Origin: Pseudomonas svalbardensis
GTDB taxonomy: Bacteria > Pseudomonadota > Gammaproteobacteria > Pseudomonadales > Pseudomonadaceae
Direction of reading: 5' to 3'
DNA length: 64,000 nucleotides
Assembly: GCF_030053115.1 (NCBI RefSeq)
Contig: NZ_CP125619.1
Span: 3,793,501-3,857,500, forward strand
Under the pieces are notes generated by a model. That model ran no database searches and had not been told where the DNA came from. It was given only the letters and a program-made list of their open reading frames with translations. The position numbers were made by a program, and so were the translations under genes. Each line of letters starts with the position of its first letter. The stretch's first letter is position 1. Positions 53,115 through 61,461 of this stretch are shown here, piece after piece.

Positions 53115-53398
53115 CGATTGAAGACGAGGATGCCGTCAACGCCATGCGCATGCTGGCGCGGGGCAGTGATCGGGACGTTCCGCTGGTGGCCGGTGAATCG
53201 GCGGTGGCCGGGCTCGCGGGGTTGATCCAGTTGCTCAAGTCGCCCCACCTGGCCGCTGAAGTGGGCATTGATGAGTGCTCACGGATTCTGCTCATCAACA
53301 CCGAAGGCGCCACCGCTCCTGCCGTTTACAGCGAACTGGTGGGAGAGACGGTTCAATCGGTGCTGGAACGCCAGCAACTCTGGCTGCAACGAAAATAA
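53111..53398 (+). pseudogene. Diaminopropionate ammonia-lyase-like C-terminal fragment
   Basis: The frame reads M-T-I-E-D-E-D-A-V-N-A-M-R-M-L-A-R-G and P-L-V-A-G-E-S-A-V-A-G-L-A-G-L, then I-N-T-E-G-A-T-A-P-A-V-Y. These are hallmarks of the C-terminal third of DpaL-type PLP enzymes. The PLP lysine and first two thirds are missing. It overlaps the end of the GNAT start fragment by 4 bp, marking a deletion junction. It could still be translated, but the product would be inactive. Confidence 0.75.
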
Positions 53399-53466
53399 GG
53401 TGTGGCAGGAGGTTATCAACTTGTCAGTAGAATGGGCTGCCATTCAAAACAGGTAGGAGTCGATCG

Positions 53467-54234
53467 ATGCGCATCGCCTTGCTGTCAGACATCCACTTGT
53501 CCGTCAACGCGTTACCTTTTCCCGATGTGGACGCCGATATTGTCGTCCTCGCGGGAGACATCTCCCGACCGGCTACGGCCATTGAGTGGGCCAAATCGTG
53601 CCCTGTTCCGATCGTGTACGTGGCAGGGAATCACGAGTTTTATGGCAGCGACTTGATCGCTACCTACCAGCACCTGAACAGGTTGTCGGAAGGTACACAG
53701 ATCCACGTATTGGAACGTTCGGAGTATCTCCACAACGGCGTGCGGTTTTTGGGTTGCACCCTGTGGTCTGACTATCGACTTTTCGATTCTGCAGAGGATC
53801 GGGCACAGGGTATTGATCTGGCTACGAAGCTCATGCGGGACTTCACCCACATAAAAATCTCGCCAGATTTTCCAGATCTGTTCAGCCCGGCAGTTTCCCA
53901 ACTGATTTTTTTACAGACCGTCGCCTGGCTGGAAGACTGCTTCACCCGCGACAGAACCACTCCCACGGTAGTGGTTTCCCATTTTGCACCGACACGGTTG
54001 AGCATAAGCCCGCTGTTTGAGAATTCGCCGATTAACGCGAGTTTTGTTTCAGACCTCGAAGACCGGATCAAGCTATGGCAGCCGGCACTTTGGCTGCATG
54101 GCCATACCCATGGGAGCTTTGACTACCAGGTGGGCAAAACTCGCGTCATTTGCAACGCCCGGGGCTATGCAAAAAATGGCATTAATGAAAATCCGGATTT
54201 TAATGGCTCATACGTGATTGACCTGGATATCTGA
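53467..54234 (+). CDS. Metallophosphoesterase (calcineurin-like)
   Basis: This 255-residue cytoplasmic protein has L-L-S-D-I-H-L at the start, then V-L-A-G-D-I-S-R, V-A-G-N-H-E-F-Y-G, V-S-H-F-A-P-T and L-H-G-H-T-H-G, all five metal-binding blocks. It is larger than YfcE and matches general calcineurin-like phosphoesterases. Substrate unknown. Its end overlaps the convergent PhaG-like gene by 27 bp. Confidence 0.88.
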   Translation: MRIALLSDIHLSVNALPFPDVDADIVVLAGDISRPATAIEWAKSCPVPIVYVAGNHEFYGSDLIATYQHLNRLSEGTQIHVLERSEYLHNGVRFLGCTLWSDYRLFDSAEDRAQGIDLATKLMRDFTHIKISPDFPDLFSPAVSQLIFLQTVAWLEDCFTRDRTTPTVVVSHFAPTRLSISPLFENSPINASFVSDLEDRIKLWQPALWLHGHTHGSFDYQVGKTRVICNARGYAKNGINENPDFNGSYVIDLDI

Positions 54235-55083
54235 GGCAACACGGCCCTGCCTCCCGGAAGCTGGGTCCAGAAAACCGAGCAAGGCCTGCCGGGTGTCATG
54301 CCAGGCCGCCGGATGTTCCATATCGAGGAAGTGCCCGGCGTTCTTGATTGTATGGAACCGGGACTGAGTCGCATGATCGGCGAACAGCCGGGCATCTTCG
54401 ACCGAGGTGTACTCATCCCATTCGCCGTTGACAAACAGCAGCGGTATTTCGATGGCAGCGGCACAGGCGACATAGCAATGGGTGTCTTGGGTCAGCACCT
54501 CATTGACGTGGAAATGCATCTGCCTGTACTCGTGTTCGTCCAGGCTGCTGACATGGCGGTCATTAAAGCGTCTGAACAGCGATGGCAGGTGCTTGCCTAT
54601 TGTGCTGTTGATCAAGCGACCGACATTGAGGCGGTCGCAAGCCTGGAGATGGTTCAGGCCGCTCTCCAGGTAATCGCGCATCGGCGTATTGATTCGCGCT
54701 GCGAATGAATTGATCACCGCCTTCTCGATTCGTCGCGGCCGCTGGGCAAGCGCCAGCAAGGTAGCCGCACCGCCCCAGGAAAAGGACAGCACGTGGTGCG
54801 CACCAAAGTGTTCGATTAAATCCAGCAGTATCGCGGCCTCGTCTTCCTTTCGGATCGGTTGGCCGTGGAGGTTGTGTTGCTTCGACTGACCGGCGTAGGG
54901 CTGGTCGTAGAGAACCACATTGAATCGTGGCTGCAGGTAACGCACCGTTTGGGCAAAAGATGCGGTCGTTGCCAGTGAGCCGTTGACCAGAATGATTGTC
55001 TTGTCAGCGGCAGTGTTGAGATAGTGCTCGGTATAAACCTTGTACTTCCCGCAGATCTCGACGATGGCGGTTTTCGGCATCAT
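54208..55083 (-). CDS. phaG: PhaG/RhlA-family 3-hydroxyacyl-ACP acyltransferase
   Basis: This 291-residue alpha/beta hydrolase closely follows the PhaG pattern: I-I-L-V-N-G-S-L-A-T-T-A-S-F-A-Q-T-V-R near 30-48, D-Q-P-Y-A-G-Q-S-K near 60-68, Ser102 in S-F-S-W-G-G, Asp223 in N-G-E-W-D-E-Y-T and His251 in N-A-G-H-F-L-D-M-E. PhaG moves 3-hydroxydecanoyl groups from ACP for PHA synthesis; RhlA makes rhamnolipid precursors. PhaG is the nearer match from memory, but a paralogue of different specificity is possible. Confidence 0.8.
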   Translation of the reverse strand: MMPKTAIVEICGKYKVYTEHYLNTAADKTIILVNGSLATTASFAQTVRYLQPRFNVVLYDQPYAGQSKQHNLHGQPIRKEDEAAILLDLIEHFGAHHVLSFSWGGAATLLALAQRPRRIEKAVINSFAARINTPMRDYLESGLNHLQACDRLNVGRLINSTIGKHLPSLFRRFNDRHVSSLDEHEYRQMHFHVNEVLTQDTHCYVACAAAIEIPLLFVNGEWDEYTSVEDARLFADHATQSRFHTIKNAGHFLDMEHPAAWHDTRQALLGFLDPASGRQGRVASDIQVNHV

Positions 55084-55618
55084 GACATTTACTTCCTTGA
55101 ACCCATTGGACTAAGCGCACAGCGTGAGGGATTCCCACAGGGCCCTATCGCAGACAGCAGAACACGTGGACCTGACAGCGAAGTGCCAGGCCAATACATT
55201 AATAACTCAGGGTGATTTTCAAGCGTCAACGCATAGGCCTCCTCGGGCTTAATCTGGCAACACGGACAAGCAACAACGGCGCGAGGGTGCTCGGATGGTT
55301 ACCGTGACCGATTAGTCACTGACTGACCATGTGTTCAGAGTTAAGCAGGGATTTCCTCGTCTGCAAGAACGCAGACGAGTTATTGCGTCGAAGACGGCGT
55401 GATGGTCGAACGATGTCACCCAAGACGAGGCGACGCGCGAAAGCTCCGCGGGCGGCCCCCGAGTTATCGGTCCCGTCGAAATACTTGGCTATTGGCCCAG
55501 GCCTTGCCTTGGCATCTTTTGCAGTACCTGGCCATCTTTGCGGAATTTCGAGTGTTTATGCCTGATGCTTAGTAGACGACCGCTGCTGCTGATGCAGACC
55601 GCAAGCCTGGTGACGATC
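55084..55618. other. Intergenic region upstream of the PhaG-like gene
   Basis: 535 bp. It should carry the promoter of the minus-strand PhaG-like gene. Short frames on both strands are low in coding character. No repeat, RNA or terminator recognised. Confidence 0.3.
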
Positions 55619-55861
55619 ATGGAATTTATGCAGGACCTGAACAGGGTGTTGAGGTCAGCTACTGAAACGCTGAAAAAACGGGGCATCAACGACGCTTGTA
55701 TTATTGCCGCTTCATACCCGAAAACGTTCACCTATTGCCGAGAAGGATCGTCAACGCTCTGGAAGTATCAGGCTTTGGATCTGGAACAACAGGCGGCGAT
55801 CCTGAATGGCGAAAAGCGGCACCTGATTGGTTTGCGATATACGTACCGGGCATCTATTTGA
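55619..55861 (+). CDS. Hypothetical protein
   Basis: This 80-residue protein starts M-E-F-M-Q-D-L-N-R-V-L-R-S and contains K-K-R-G-I-N-D-A-C-I-I-A-A-S-Y-P-K-T-F-T-Y. It looks like an ordinary folded cytoplasmic protein. A GGTGA motif lies 5 nt upstream of the ATG. No family recognised. Its last 8 bp overlap the end of the convergent AraC-type gene. Confidence 0.5.
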   Translation: MEFMQDLNRVLRSATETLKKRGINDACIIAASYPKTFTYCREGSSTLWKYQALDLEQQAAILNGEKRHLIGLRYTYRASI

Positions 55862-56837
55862 CGAGTCGCGTTTCCTTGGAAGGCCTGTATCCGAAGTACG
55901 AGCTATAGCACTTGCTGAAGTGGCTGGGCGATACAAAGCCACACGCAACCAACACGTCCACCTGGGACAGCTCCGTGTGCTGGAGCAGTCGACGCGCTTC
56001 GGTAATTCGCAACTCCATGTAATACCGTTGCGGCGTTGTGCCCAGTTGCTCCTTGAACAATCGCTCGAGTTGTCGACGCGAACGGCCGGCGTAAACCGCC
56101 AACTGTTCCAACTCCAGAGGCTCTTCGAGGTTGGCATCCATCAGCTTCACCACCTCGCGTAATGGCGCACTCACGCAGACATTCTCAGTCGGTTTTATCC
56201 GCCGATAACGCGATTCCTCGAAAGCCAGGATGTCCTCGATACCCTCGACGAGGGCTTTGTCGTGCAGTCCTTTGATCCAGTCCAGCGCCATGTGGAATGC
56301 CCCCGAGGGACTGGAAGCCGTGAGCCGGTCTCGATCGATGACGTAGGGCTCACTGGTGACATGCGTCGCCTTGGAGATTTCCGCGAGTGCGGGTCGATGT
56401 TCGGGATGAATCGCGCAACGATATCCGTCAAGCAAGCCTGCCCTTCCCAGGAACCATGCGCCGTTCCACAACCCGGCCAGACTGACACCTTGGTCCGATG
56501 CAGCCCTCAATAGGGAGATGAGTTCATCCGTCGCTTTGAGTTCTGTCCTGTAACCGCCACAAATGACCAGAAGGTCCAGGTCCTGGATCTTTGAGCCATC
56601 GAAACGGGCATCTGGCCGAATGACCAGGCCCAGGTCACTGATGACTTCCTCATCGGTCAAGCCGAACGTTCGGGAAGAGAACAACCCGGGTCGTAGAAGA
56701 TTCGCGGTGACAATCGTATCCAGTGCTTGCGTGAATGCGGGCAGCGAGAAATGCTCAAGCAACAGAAATCCTGCCCGAACCATTTGAGTTTTCTCGTTGG
56801 GGTTCTCATTCAGATAGCGGAGATTTTTCCCCTTCAT
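55854..56837 (-). CDS. GlxA-type AraC transcriptional regulator
   Basis: This protein of about 327 residues has an N-terminal DJ-1/PfpI-like domain (F-L-L-L-E-H-F-S-L-P-A-F, L-L-V-I-C-G-G-Y near 95, A-G-L-W-N-G-A-W-F-L-G near 125) without the catalytic cysteine, and a C-terminal AraC HTH pair (L-A-V-Y-A-G-R-S-R-R-Q-L-E-R-L-F-K and V-A-C-G-F-V-S-P-S-H-F-S-K-C-Y). The start is placed at M-K-G-K-N; M-V-R-A-G (56783) is an alternative. Such proteins control amine, choline or amino-acid use. It points the same way as the ParD-like/map pair upstream. Confidence 0.85.
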   Translation of the reverse strand: MKGKNLRYLNENPNEKTQMVRAGFLLLEHFSLPAFTQALDTIVTANLLRPGLFSSRTFGLTDEEVISDLGLVIRPDARFDGSKIQDLDLLVICGGYRTELKATDELISLLRAASDQGVSLAGLWNGAWFLGRAGLLDGYRCAIHPEHRPALAEISKATHVTSEPYVIDRDRLTASSPSGAFHMALDWIKGLHDKALVEGIEDILAFEESRYRRIKPTENVCVSAPLREVVKLMDANLEEPLELEQLAVYAGRSRRQLERLFKEQLGTTPQRYYMELRITEARRLLQHTELSQVDVLVACGFVSPSHFSKCYSSYFGYRPSKETRLVK

Positions 56838-57024
56838 GCCTCCGCTAAATTGGCGTCGCTCGATCAATGTTCGACCTACTCGGTTACGTAACCCAACCTG
56901 TCGTTGGGTGCGTTGATAAACCTCAATGCTAACTGTAGAAGTTTCAAAACCACTAGCGCCATTTTGCGATTGATCAGGCCAGCTGAAAGCCGTGACGTAG
57001 CTTTGCGTCACTCGCAAGTTGCGC

Positions 57025-57816
57025 CTATACGATGGCGGGATACCCATCGACACTATCGGGCCAACGGGTCAGAACCTCGTAGCCGTCATCAGTGACTGCG
57101 ACCATATGCTCCCACTGAGCCGAGAGTGAGTGGTCCTTGGTGACCACGGTCCAGCCATCAGCCAGCGTTTTCACATGGCGTTTGCCAGCGTTCAACATGG
57201 GTTCAATGGTGAAGATCATGCCGGTTTTCAGTTTCAGGCCCTGGCCTGGGTAGCCGTAGTGAAGGATCTGCGGCTCATCGTGATAAATCTTGCCGATGCC
57301 GTGACCGCAGTATTCGCGCACGACGCTGCACCCGTCTCTTTCGGCCACCGTCTGAATGGCATGGCCAATGTCACCCAGGGTAGCGCCGGGGCGGACGACG
57401 CGAATACCGGCACACATCGCTTCATAGGTCGTCTTTGCCAGGCGTCGGGCATCCGGGCCGGGCTCACCCACGAAGTACATGCGGCTGGTGTCGCCGTACC
57501 AACCCTCCTTGATAACGGCAATGTCAATATTGACGATGTCGCCATCCTTTAGTGGCGTGGCCGAAGGAATGCCATGGCAGACCACCTGGTTGACCGATGT
57601 ACACACGGTTTTCGGGAAACCGTGATAGCCGACATTGCCCGGAATCGCTTTCTGCACGTTGACAATGTAGTCGTGACAGAGCTGATCAAGTTCGTCGGTG
57701 GTGACCCCCGCTTTGACATGCGGAGCAATCATGGCCAGCACCTCGGCGGCCAGCGTGCCCGCAGCACGAGACATGGCTATTTCTGCCGGCGTATTGAGCG
57801 TGACATTGGCCTTCAT
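57025..57816 (-). CDS. map: Type I methionine aminopeptidase
   Basis: This 263-residue enzyme carries the metal ligands in D-G-D-I-V-N-I-D-I-A, then G-D-T-S-R-M-Y-F, G-H-G-I-G-K-I-Y-H-D-E-P, F-T-I-E-P-M-L and H-M-V-A-V-T-D-D-G. It removes N-terminal methionine. The main map copy normally lies next to rpsB, so this is probably a second copy. It starts 4 bp inside the ParD-like gene (ATGA overlap) and is translationally coupled to it. Confidence 0.92.
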   Translation of the reverse strand: MKANVTLNTPAEIAMSRAAGTLAAEVLAMIAPHVKAGVTTDELDQLCHDYIVNVQKAIPGNVGYHGFPKTVCTSVNQVVCHGIPSATPLKDGDIVNIDIAVIKEGWYGDTSRMYFVGEPGPDARRLAKTTYEAMCAGIRVVRPGATLGDIGHAIQTVAERDGCSVVREYCGHGIGKIYHDEPQILHYGYPGQGLKLKTGMIFTIEPMLNAGKRHVKTLADGWTVVTKDHSLSAQWEHMVAVTDDGYEVLTRWPDSVDGYPAIV

Positions 57817-58079
57817 TGCTTGGCTCCTGATGCTGCATCAACCTGCGCGCTTTGAGAAAAATCGGCGAGTTCGCACAGCTGTTTTACATCGAGGCCACCA
57901 GCCAGTTCGGCACGAATCAGCAAGCGGCAGATGTCGCTGTGGTCCAGGTTGGGATGTAACTCCACAAGCATCCCGATGCGCATCCAGTGCTCGGCTTGGG
58001 CGTTGATCGAGCGACTCAACGCATCGCTGGCGACGCGCAGATTCTCGTGCATGGCTTCTGAAATTTTTACGATACCCAC
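57813..58079 (-). CDS. ParD-like family protein
   Basis: This 88-residue protein (GTG start, M-G-I-V-K-I-S-E-A-M-H) has the V-K-I-S-E-x-M-H-E-N-L-R-V-A-S pattern followed by S-R-S-I-N-A-Q-A-E-H-W-M-R-I-G-M, as in ParD-like proteins with a ribbon-helix-helix N-terminus. No ParE toxin gene is next to it; the coupled neighbour is map. The usual name is by similarity only. It may be an autoregulator of the pair. Confidence 0.75.
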   Translation of the reverse strand: MGIVKISEAMHENLRVASDALSRSINAQAEHWMRIGMLVELHPNLDHSDICRLLIRAELAGGLDVKQLCELADFSQSAQVDAASGAKQ

Positions 58080-58388
58080 TGTCAAATCCAATATGAAATG
58101 CATATGGAACGTATATTAGTCGGTAGTCGTGTGAAAATGCAATTTTACGATTTGTAGTCACGCCTGAAGCACGCGACAGCCTAAAAAGTCGCTGGGCGAC
58201 TTGAAGTCCGACTTCAATAGCTGAGGGAATGAAGTGCTGAGCAATCATCGTTTGTACCCCTACTTGATGATGCTCAGAATTCGTGGCGCAGACGTTAGCC
58301 GTTGTTCTTCCAATTGATCGAGTCAGTACCTGCCAGAAAGAGCGCGATTCACCCTTTCACACCGCACCATTCGACTCAGGAGATAACA
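58080..58388. other. Divergent promoter region
   Basis: 309 bp between the ParD-like gene (minus) and the TPP-enzyme gene (plus). It should hold both promoters. AT-rich near 58100-58150. I could not identify specific boxes. Confidence 0.4.
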
Positions 58389-60068
58389 ATGAATAAAACC
58401 ATTTCTCGTCGTAGCGGAGGTCAGATATTGGTGGATGCCTTGCGCATCCATGGCGTCAAAAGAGCTTTTTGTGTTCCTGGAGAAAGCTACCTCGCGGTTC
58501 TCGATGCATTGCATGACGTGCAAGAAGAAATCGATCTGGTGGTGTGCCGCCAGGAAGGTGGAGCGGCCTATATGGCAGAAGCCTACGGCAAGCTCACTGG
58601 AGAGCCAGGCATCTGCTTCGTGACTCGAGGCCCGGGTGCAACGAACGCCTCGGTTGGCGTTCACACTGCGTTCCAGGATTCATCACCGATGATTCTGTTC
58701 ATTGGTCAGGTCGCTCGCGATCAGCAGTATCGCGAAGCCTTTCAGGAAGTTGATTTTCGCCAGATGTTTGGCCCCTTGGCGAAATGGGTCGTGCAAATAG
58801 ACGACACCCGCAGAATTCCCGAACTGATCAGCCAGGCGTTCCACCGAGCGGTCAATGGAAGGCCAGGGCCTGTAGTGGTCGCACTGCCGGAAGACATCCT
58901 GACTGAAATGGCGGAAGTCAGTGATGCCGGGCCTTTCAAACGCGTATTGATGACCCCGGCAGCCGAGCAAATGGCCGCCATGCAGCAACTGCTTGAGCGA
59001 TCAGAGTGTCCATTGATGGTGCTGGGTGGCAGCGGTTGGGACACCGCGTCAGTGCACGACATCCGGCTTTTTGCTGAACAGCAAAACATCCCGGTTGCCG
59101 CCTCCTTTCGCTGCCAGGACCTGTTCGACAATCGACACCCGAACTATGTCGGCGATCTTGGTTTCGCCGCATCAGCGCAACTGTCCTCAGCGGTAAAAAA
59201 CGCCGATCTGCTGCTGGTCGTGGGCTCCAGAATGGGTGAGGTTTCAACGGGCGGATATGCTGCCTTGGACATCCCGGTACCGCAGCAAACCTTGATCCAT
59301 ATTCACCAAGGCATCGAGGAACTGGGGCGGGTTTACCAACCTGCGTTAGCGATCAACAGCAGCATGTCGACCTTTGCCAAATCAGCCGCAAAGCTTCCAG
59401 CGGTGACCAGCCAAATAAAGAGTGAATGGACACGCACCCTCAACAAAAACTACCGCGAAAATCTGCAACACTCGCCCTCCCCAGGCGACGTCCAGATGGC
59501 CGAGATCTTTGAGTGGTTGAATCGCAGACTTCCGGATGACGCGATCCTGACCAATGGCGCTGGAAACTATGCCGTCTGGCTTCAACGTTTCTATCAGTTC
59601 CGCCAATACCGCACCCAGTTAGGCCCTACCAATGGCTCCATGGGCTACGGCGTTCCTGCTGCTGTGGCCGCCAAACTGACTTACCCGGACCGAGTGGTGG
59701 TTTCGTTTTCAGGAGATGGCTGCTTCTTGATGAACGGTCAGGAGATAGCGACGGCCGCGCAATATGGGGCCAATGTGATTTTCGTTGTGATCAACAACGG
59801 AATGTACGGAACCATCAGAATGCACCAGGAACGCAATTACCCTGGACGCGTGTCAGGCACTGAATTGCGCAACCCGGATTTCGCCGCACTGGCCCAAGCC
59901 TATGGACTGCATGGCGAGGTGGTAACAGCCACGTCCGACTTTGCGCCAGCGTTTGAACGCTGCCTTGAAATGTCCCGGCCATCGTTGATTGAGGTCAGAG
60001 TCGACCCTGAAGCATTGACCCCTCGACTTAGCCTGACTCAGATCAGAGAACAATCAAGCAACAAGTGA
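58389..60068 (+). CDS. Thiamine pyrophosphate enzyme (acetolactate-synthase-like)
   Basis: This 559-residue protein has the N-terminal domain with R-Q-E-G-G-A-A-Y-M-A-E-A-Y (catalytic Glu), the P-G-A-T-N-A loop, a central domain, and the C-terminal TPP motif G-D-G-C-F-L-M-N-G-Q-E...N-N-G-M-Y-G-T. The length fits acetolactate synthase, benzoylformate decarboxylase and relatives. No small subunit or ilvC/ilvN is next to it, so it is probably not a branched-chain enzyme; oxalyl-CoA, glyoxylate or aldehyde chemistry are all possible. The start has AGGAGA at 6 nt. Confidence 0.88.
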   Translation: MNKTISRRSGGQILVDALRIHGVKRAFCVPGESYLAVLDALHDVQEEIDLVVCRQEGGAAYMAEAYGKLTGEPGICFVTRGPGATNASVGVHTAFQDSSPMILFIGQVARDQQYREAFQEVDFRQMFGPLAKWVVQIDDTRRIPELISQAFHRAVNGRPGPVVVALPEDILTEMAEVSDAGPFKRVLMTPAAEQMAAMQQLLERSECPLMVLGGSGWDTASVHDIRLFAEQQNIPVAASFRCQDLFDNRHPNYVGDLGFAASAQLSSAVKNADLLLVVGSRMGEVSTGGYAALDIPVPQQTLIHIHQGIEELGRVYQPALAINSSMSTFAKSAAKLPAVTSQIKSEWTRTLNKNYRENLQHSPSPGDVQMAEIFEWLNRRLPDDAILTNGAGNYAVWLQRFYQFRQYRTQLGPTNGSMGYGVPAAVAAKLTYPDRVVVSFSGDGCFLMNGQEIATAAQYGANVIFVVINNGMYGTIRMHQERNYPGRVSGTELRNPDFAALAQAYGLHGEVVTATSDFAPAFERCLEMSRPSLIEVRVDPEALTPRLSLTQIREQSSNK

Positions 60069-60088
60069 GCGGGAATTTCTTCTGTTTT

Positions 60089-60125
60089 GGGCGCCCGGTT
60101 CACGCTGTAAAAGGCGCCTTTTTTT
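60089..60125 (+). terminator. Rho-independent terminator after the TPP gene
   Basis: GGCGCC (60090-60095) pairs with GGCGCC (60113-60118) followed by a 7-T tract. It lies 21 bp after the stop codon. Confidence 0.75.
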
Positions 60126-60268
60126 AGTTCTTCCCTCGCACGTAATGATTCGCCTGCCTGCTACTGAATTGACAACGGTGCGTTACCACCCAGCGAAAAC
60201 CCATGGATTGCTGCTTGTGACTCGTGAGTTCATCGACCTGCCCCATCAGGGGGAGGCGCCATCACCCA

Positions 60269-61387
60269 TCAGGATGGGAGCAAGTCCAGTGTGCGCTCAA
60301 CCTCTTGAATGTCGATTTTGAAGCCATCGCCCTCTGGCGTTCCGACCACAAAGCCAAAATTCTGGTTGTCGCGATCCGTCAGGTACTTGAAGTAGCTGAC
60401 GAAACGGTTCGGTGGCTGCAGTACCAGCAACGAACCACCCTGCGGCAGTACATTGACACCATGGACAAGCTGGCTCCCTTCGACCCCCACCACGGTTCGC
60501 GCCCCGGCACACGTCGCCACTATGGTCGGGACATCGGTTTTCAAAGGATCGACTATGCGAAACCCTCTGCTCTTGCGCAGATGTTCAGCGAGCTCCATTT
60601 CATTGCGCAAAAAACGCAAGTCACCGTCGCCACCCCGGAGAATGAACACGCCAGGGTGAGTGTCATAGCTCACGTGCGACAGTAGCTTTTCACCCATGGC
60701 ACGGAAACGTAAATGCCTGCTTTGATTGTTGCTCACATCGTCGAACAGCACGAGCTCACGAAAAAACGCACTGTGCAAGCGAAGCGGCTTCATATCAAAC
60801 CAGTCCTCATAGGCGGGGGCCTGGGTAAATAGAGGAAACCTGGCGGATGGCGCTGTGGTTACCGGGACGCCTTCGTCGCACGCCAATGAATAGGTCGGGC
60901 AGTCTTCCATCAACCATGTACCAAACCATGTATTCCCATTTTGCGTGCAGTAGGCGGCACCGCGCTCGATCTCGTTTTCCACGAGAATTCGCGGAAACAA
61001 ACCAGGCTTGAGAGACAACCAGTGACTTGCCTTGTTCTTGTAGAGCGCTCCATCGATCAGCCAGACATCCTTGAGCAGGTAGCCACGTGTCGGGCCTTGT
61101 ACTACGTCGCCCAGCCCTTCCATTGTGCGAGCGGGATGCTCGAAAGGATAAAAGCGCTTCGCCTCCCATCCTGTCACACGGTCCATTTGATTGGGCAGGA
61201 AGAAAGCCGGCGGAGAATGCGATATCCCACCCGGAGCAACATCCCAGCTTTTCACCGCCAGGCTTTTCAAGTTGATCTCCGCCTTTCGTGCGAGTCTTTT
61301 TCTTGCCATATACCTGTAGGCGGCAAGGGTCCATTTTTTCCGACTGCCAGTGGTCGAAGTGCTTATTTGCGAGACATCGCTTTCCAT
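60269..61387 (-). CDS. Glycosyltransferase family 61 protein (DUF563-like)
   Basis: This 372-residue protein has the GT61 pattern: D-V-W-L-I-D-G-A-L-Y near 105, F-G-T-W-L-M-E-D-C-P near 153, F-I-L-R-G-G-D near 250 (the R-x-G-D segment) and G-V-E-G-S-Q-L-V-H near 308. The family includes plant xylosyltransferases and bacterial EPS enzymes. It is paired with a GNAT/FemAB-like gene 74 bp upstream on the same strand. Confidence 0.85.
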   Translation of the reverse strand: MESDVSQISTSTTGSRKKWTLAAYRYMARKRLARKAEINLKSLAVKSWDVAPGGISHSPPAFFLPNQMDRVTGWEAKRFYPFEHPARTMEGLGDVVQGPTRGYLLKDVWLIDGALYKNKASHWLSLKPGLFPRILVENEIERGAAYCTQNGNTWFGTWLMEDCPTYSLACDEGVPVTTAPSARFPLFTQAPAYEDWFDMKPLRLHSAFFRELVLFDDVSNNQSRHLRFRAMGEKLLSHVSYDTHPGVFILRGGDGDLRFLRNEMELAEHLRKSRGFRIVDPLKTDVPTIVATCAGARTVVGVEGSQLVHGVNVLPQGGSLLVLQPPNRFVSYFKYLTDRDNQNFGFVVGTPEGDGFKIDIQEVERTLDLLPS

Positions 61388-61461
61388 GAAGAGTCCTCCC
61401 TGCGGGACAGGGTCAATAGCCAGACGCGAAGCGCTCTGTTTATTTCAGTCGTGGAAATTGC

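Noticed and set aside
57813..58079. ParDE toxin-antitoxin system
   Set aside because: Only a ParD-like protein is present; the coupled gene encodes methionine aminopeptidase, and no ParE-like toxin lies nearby.
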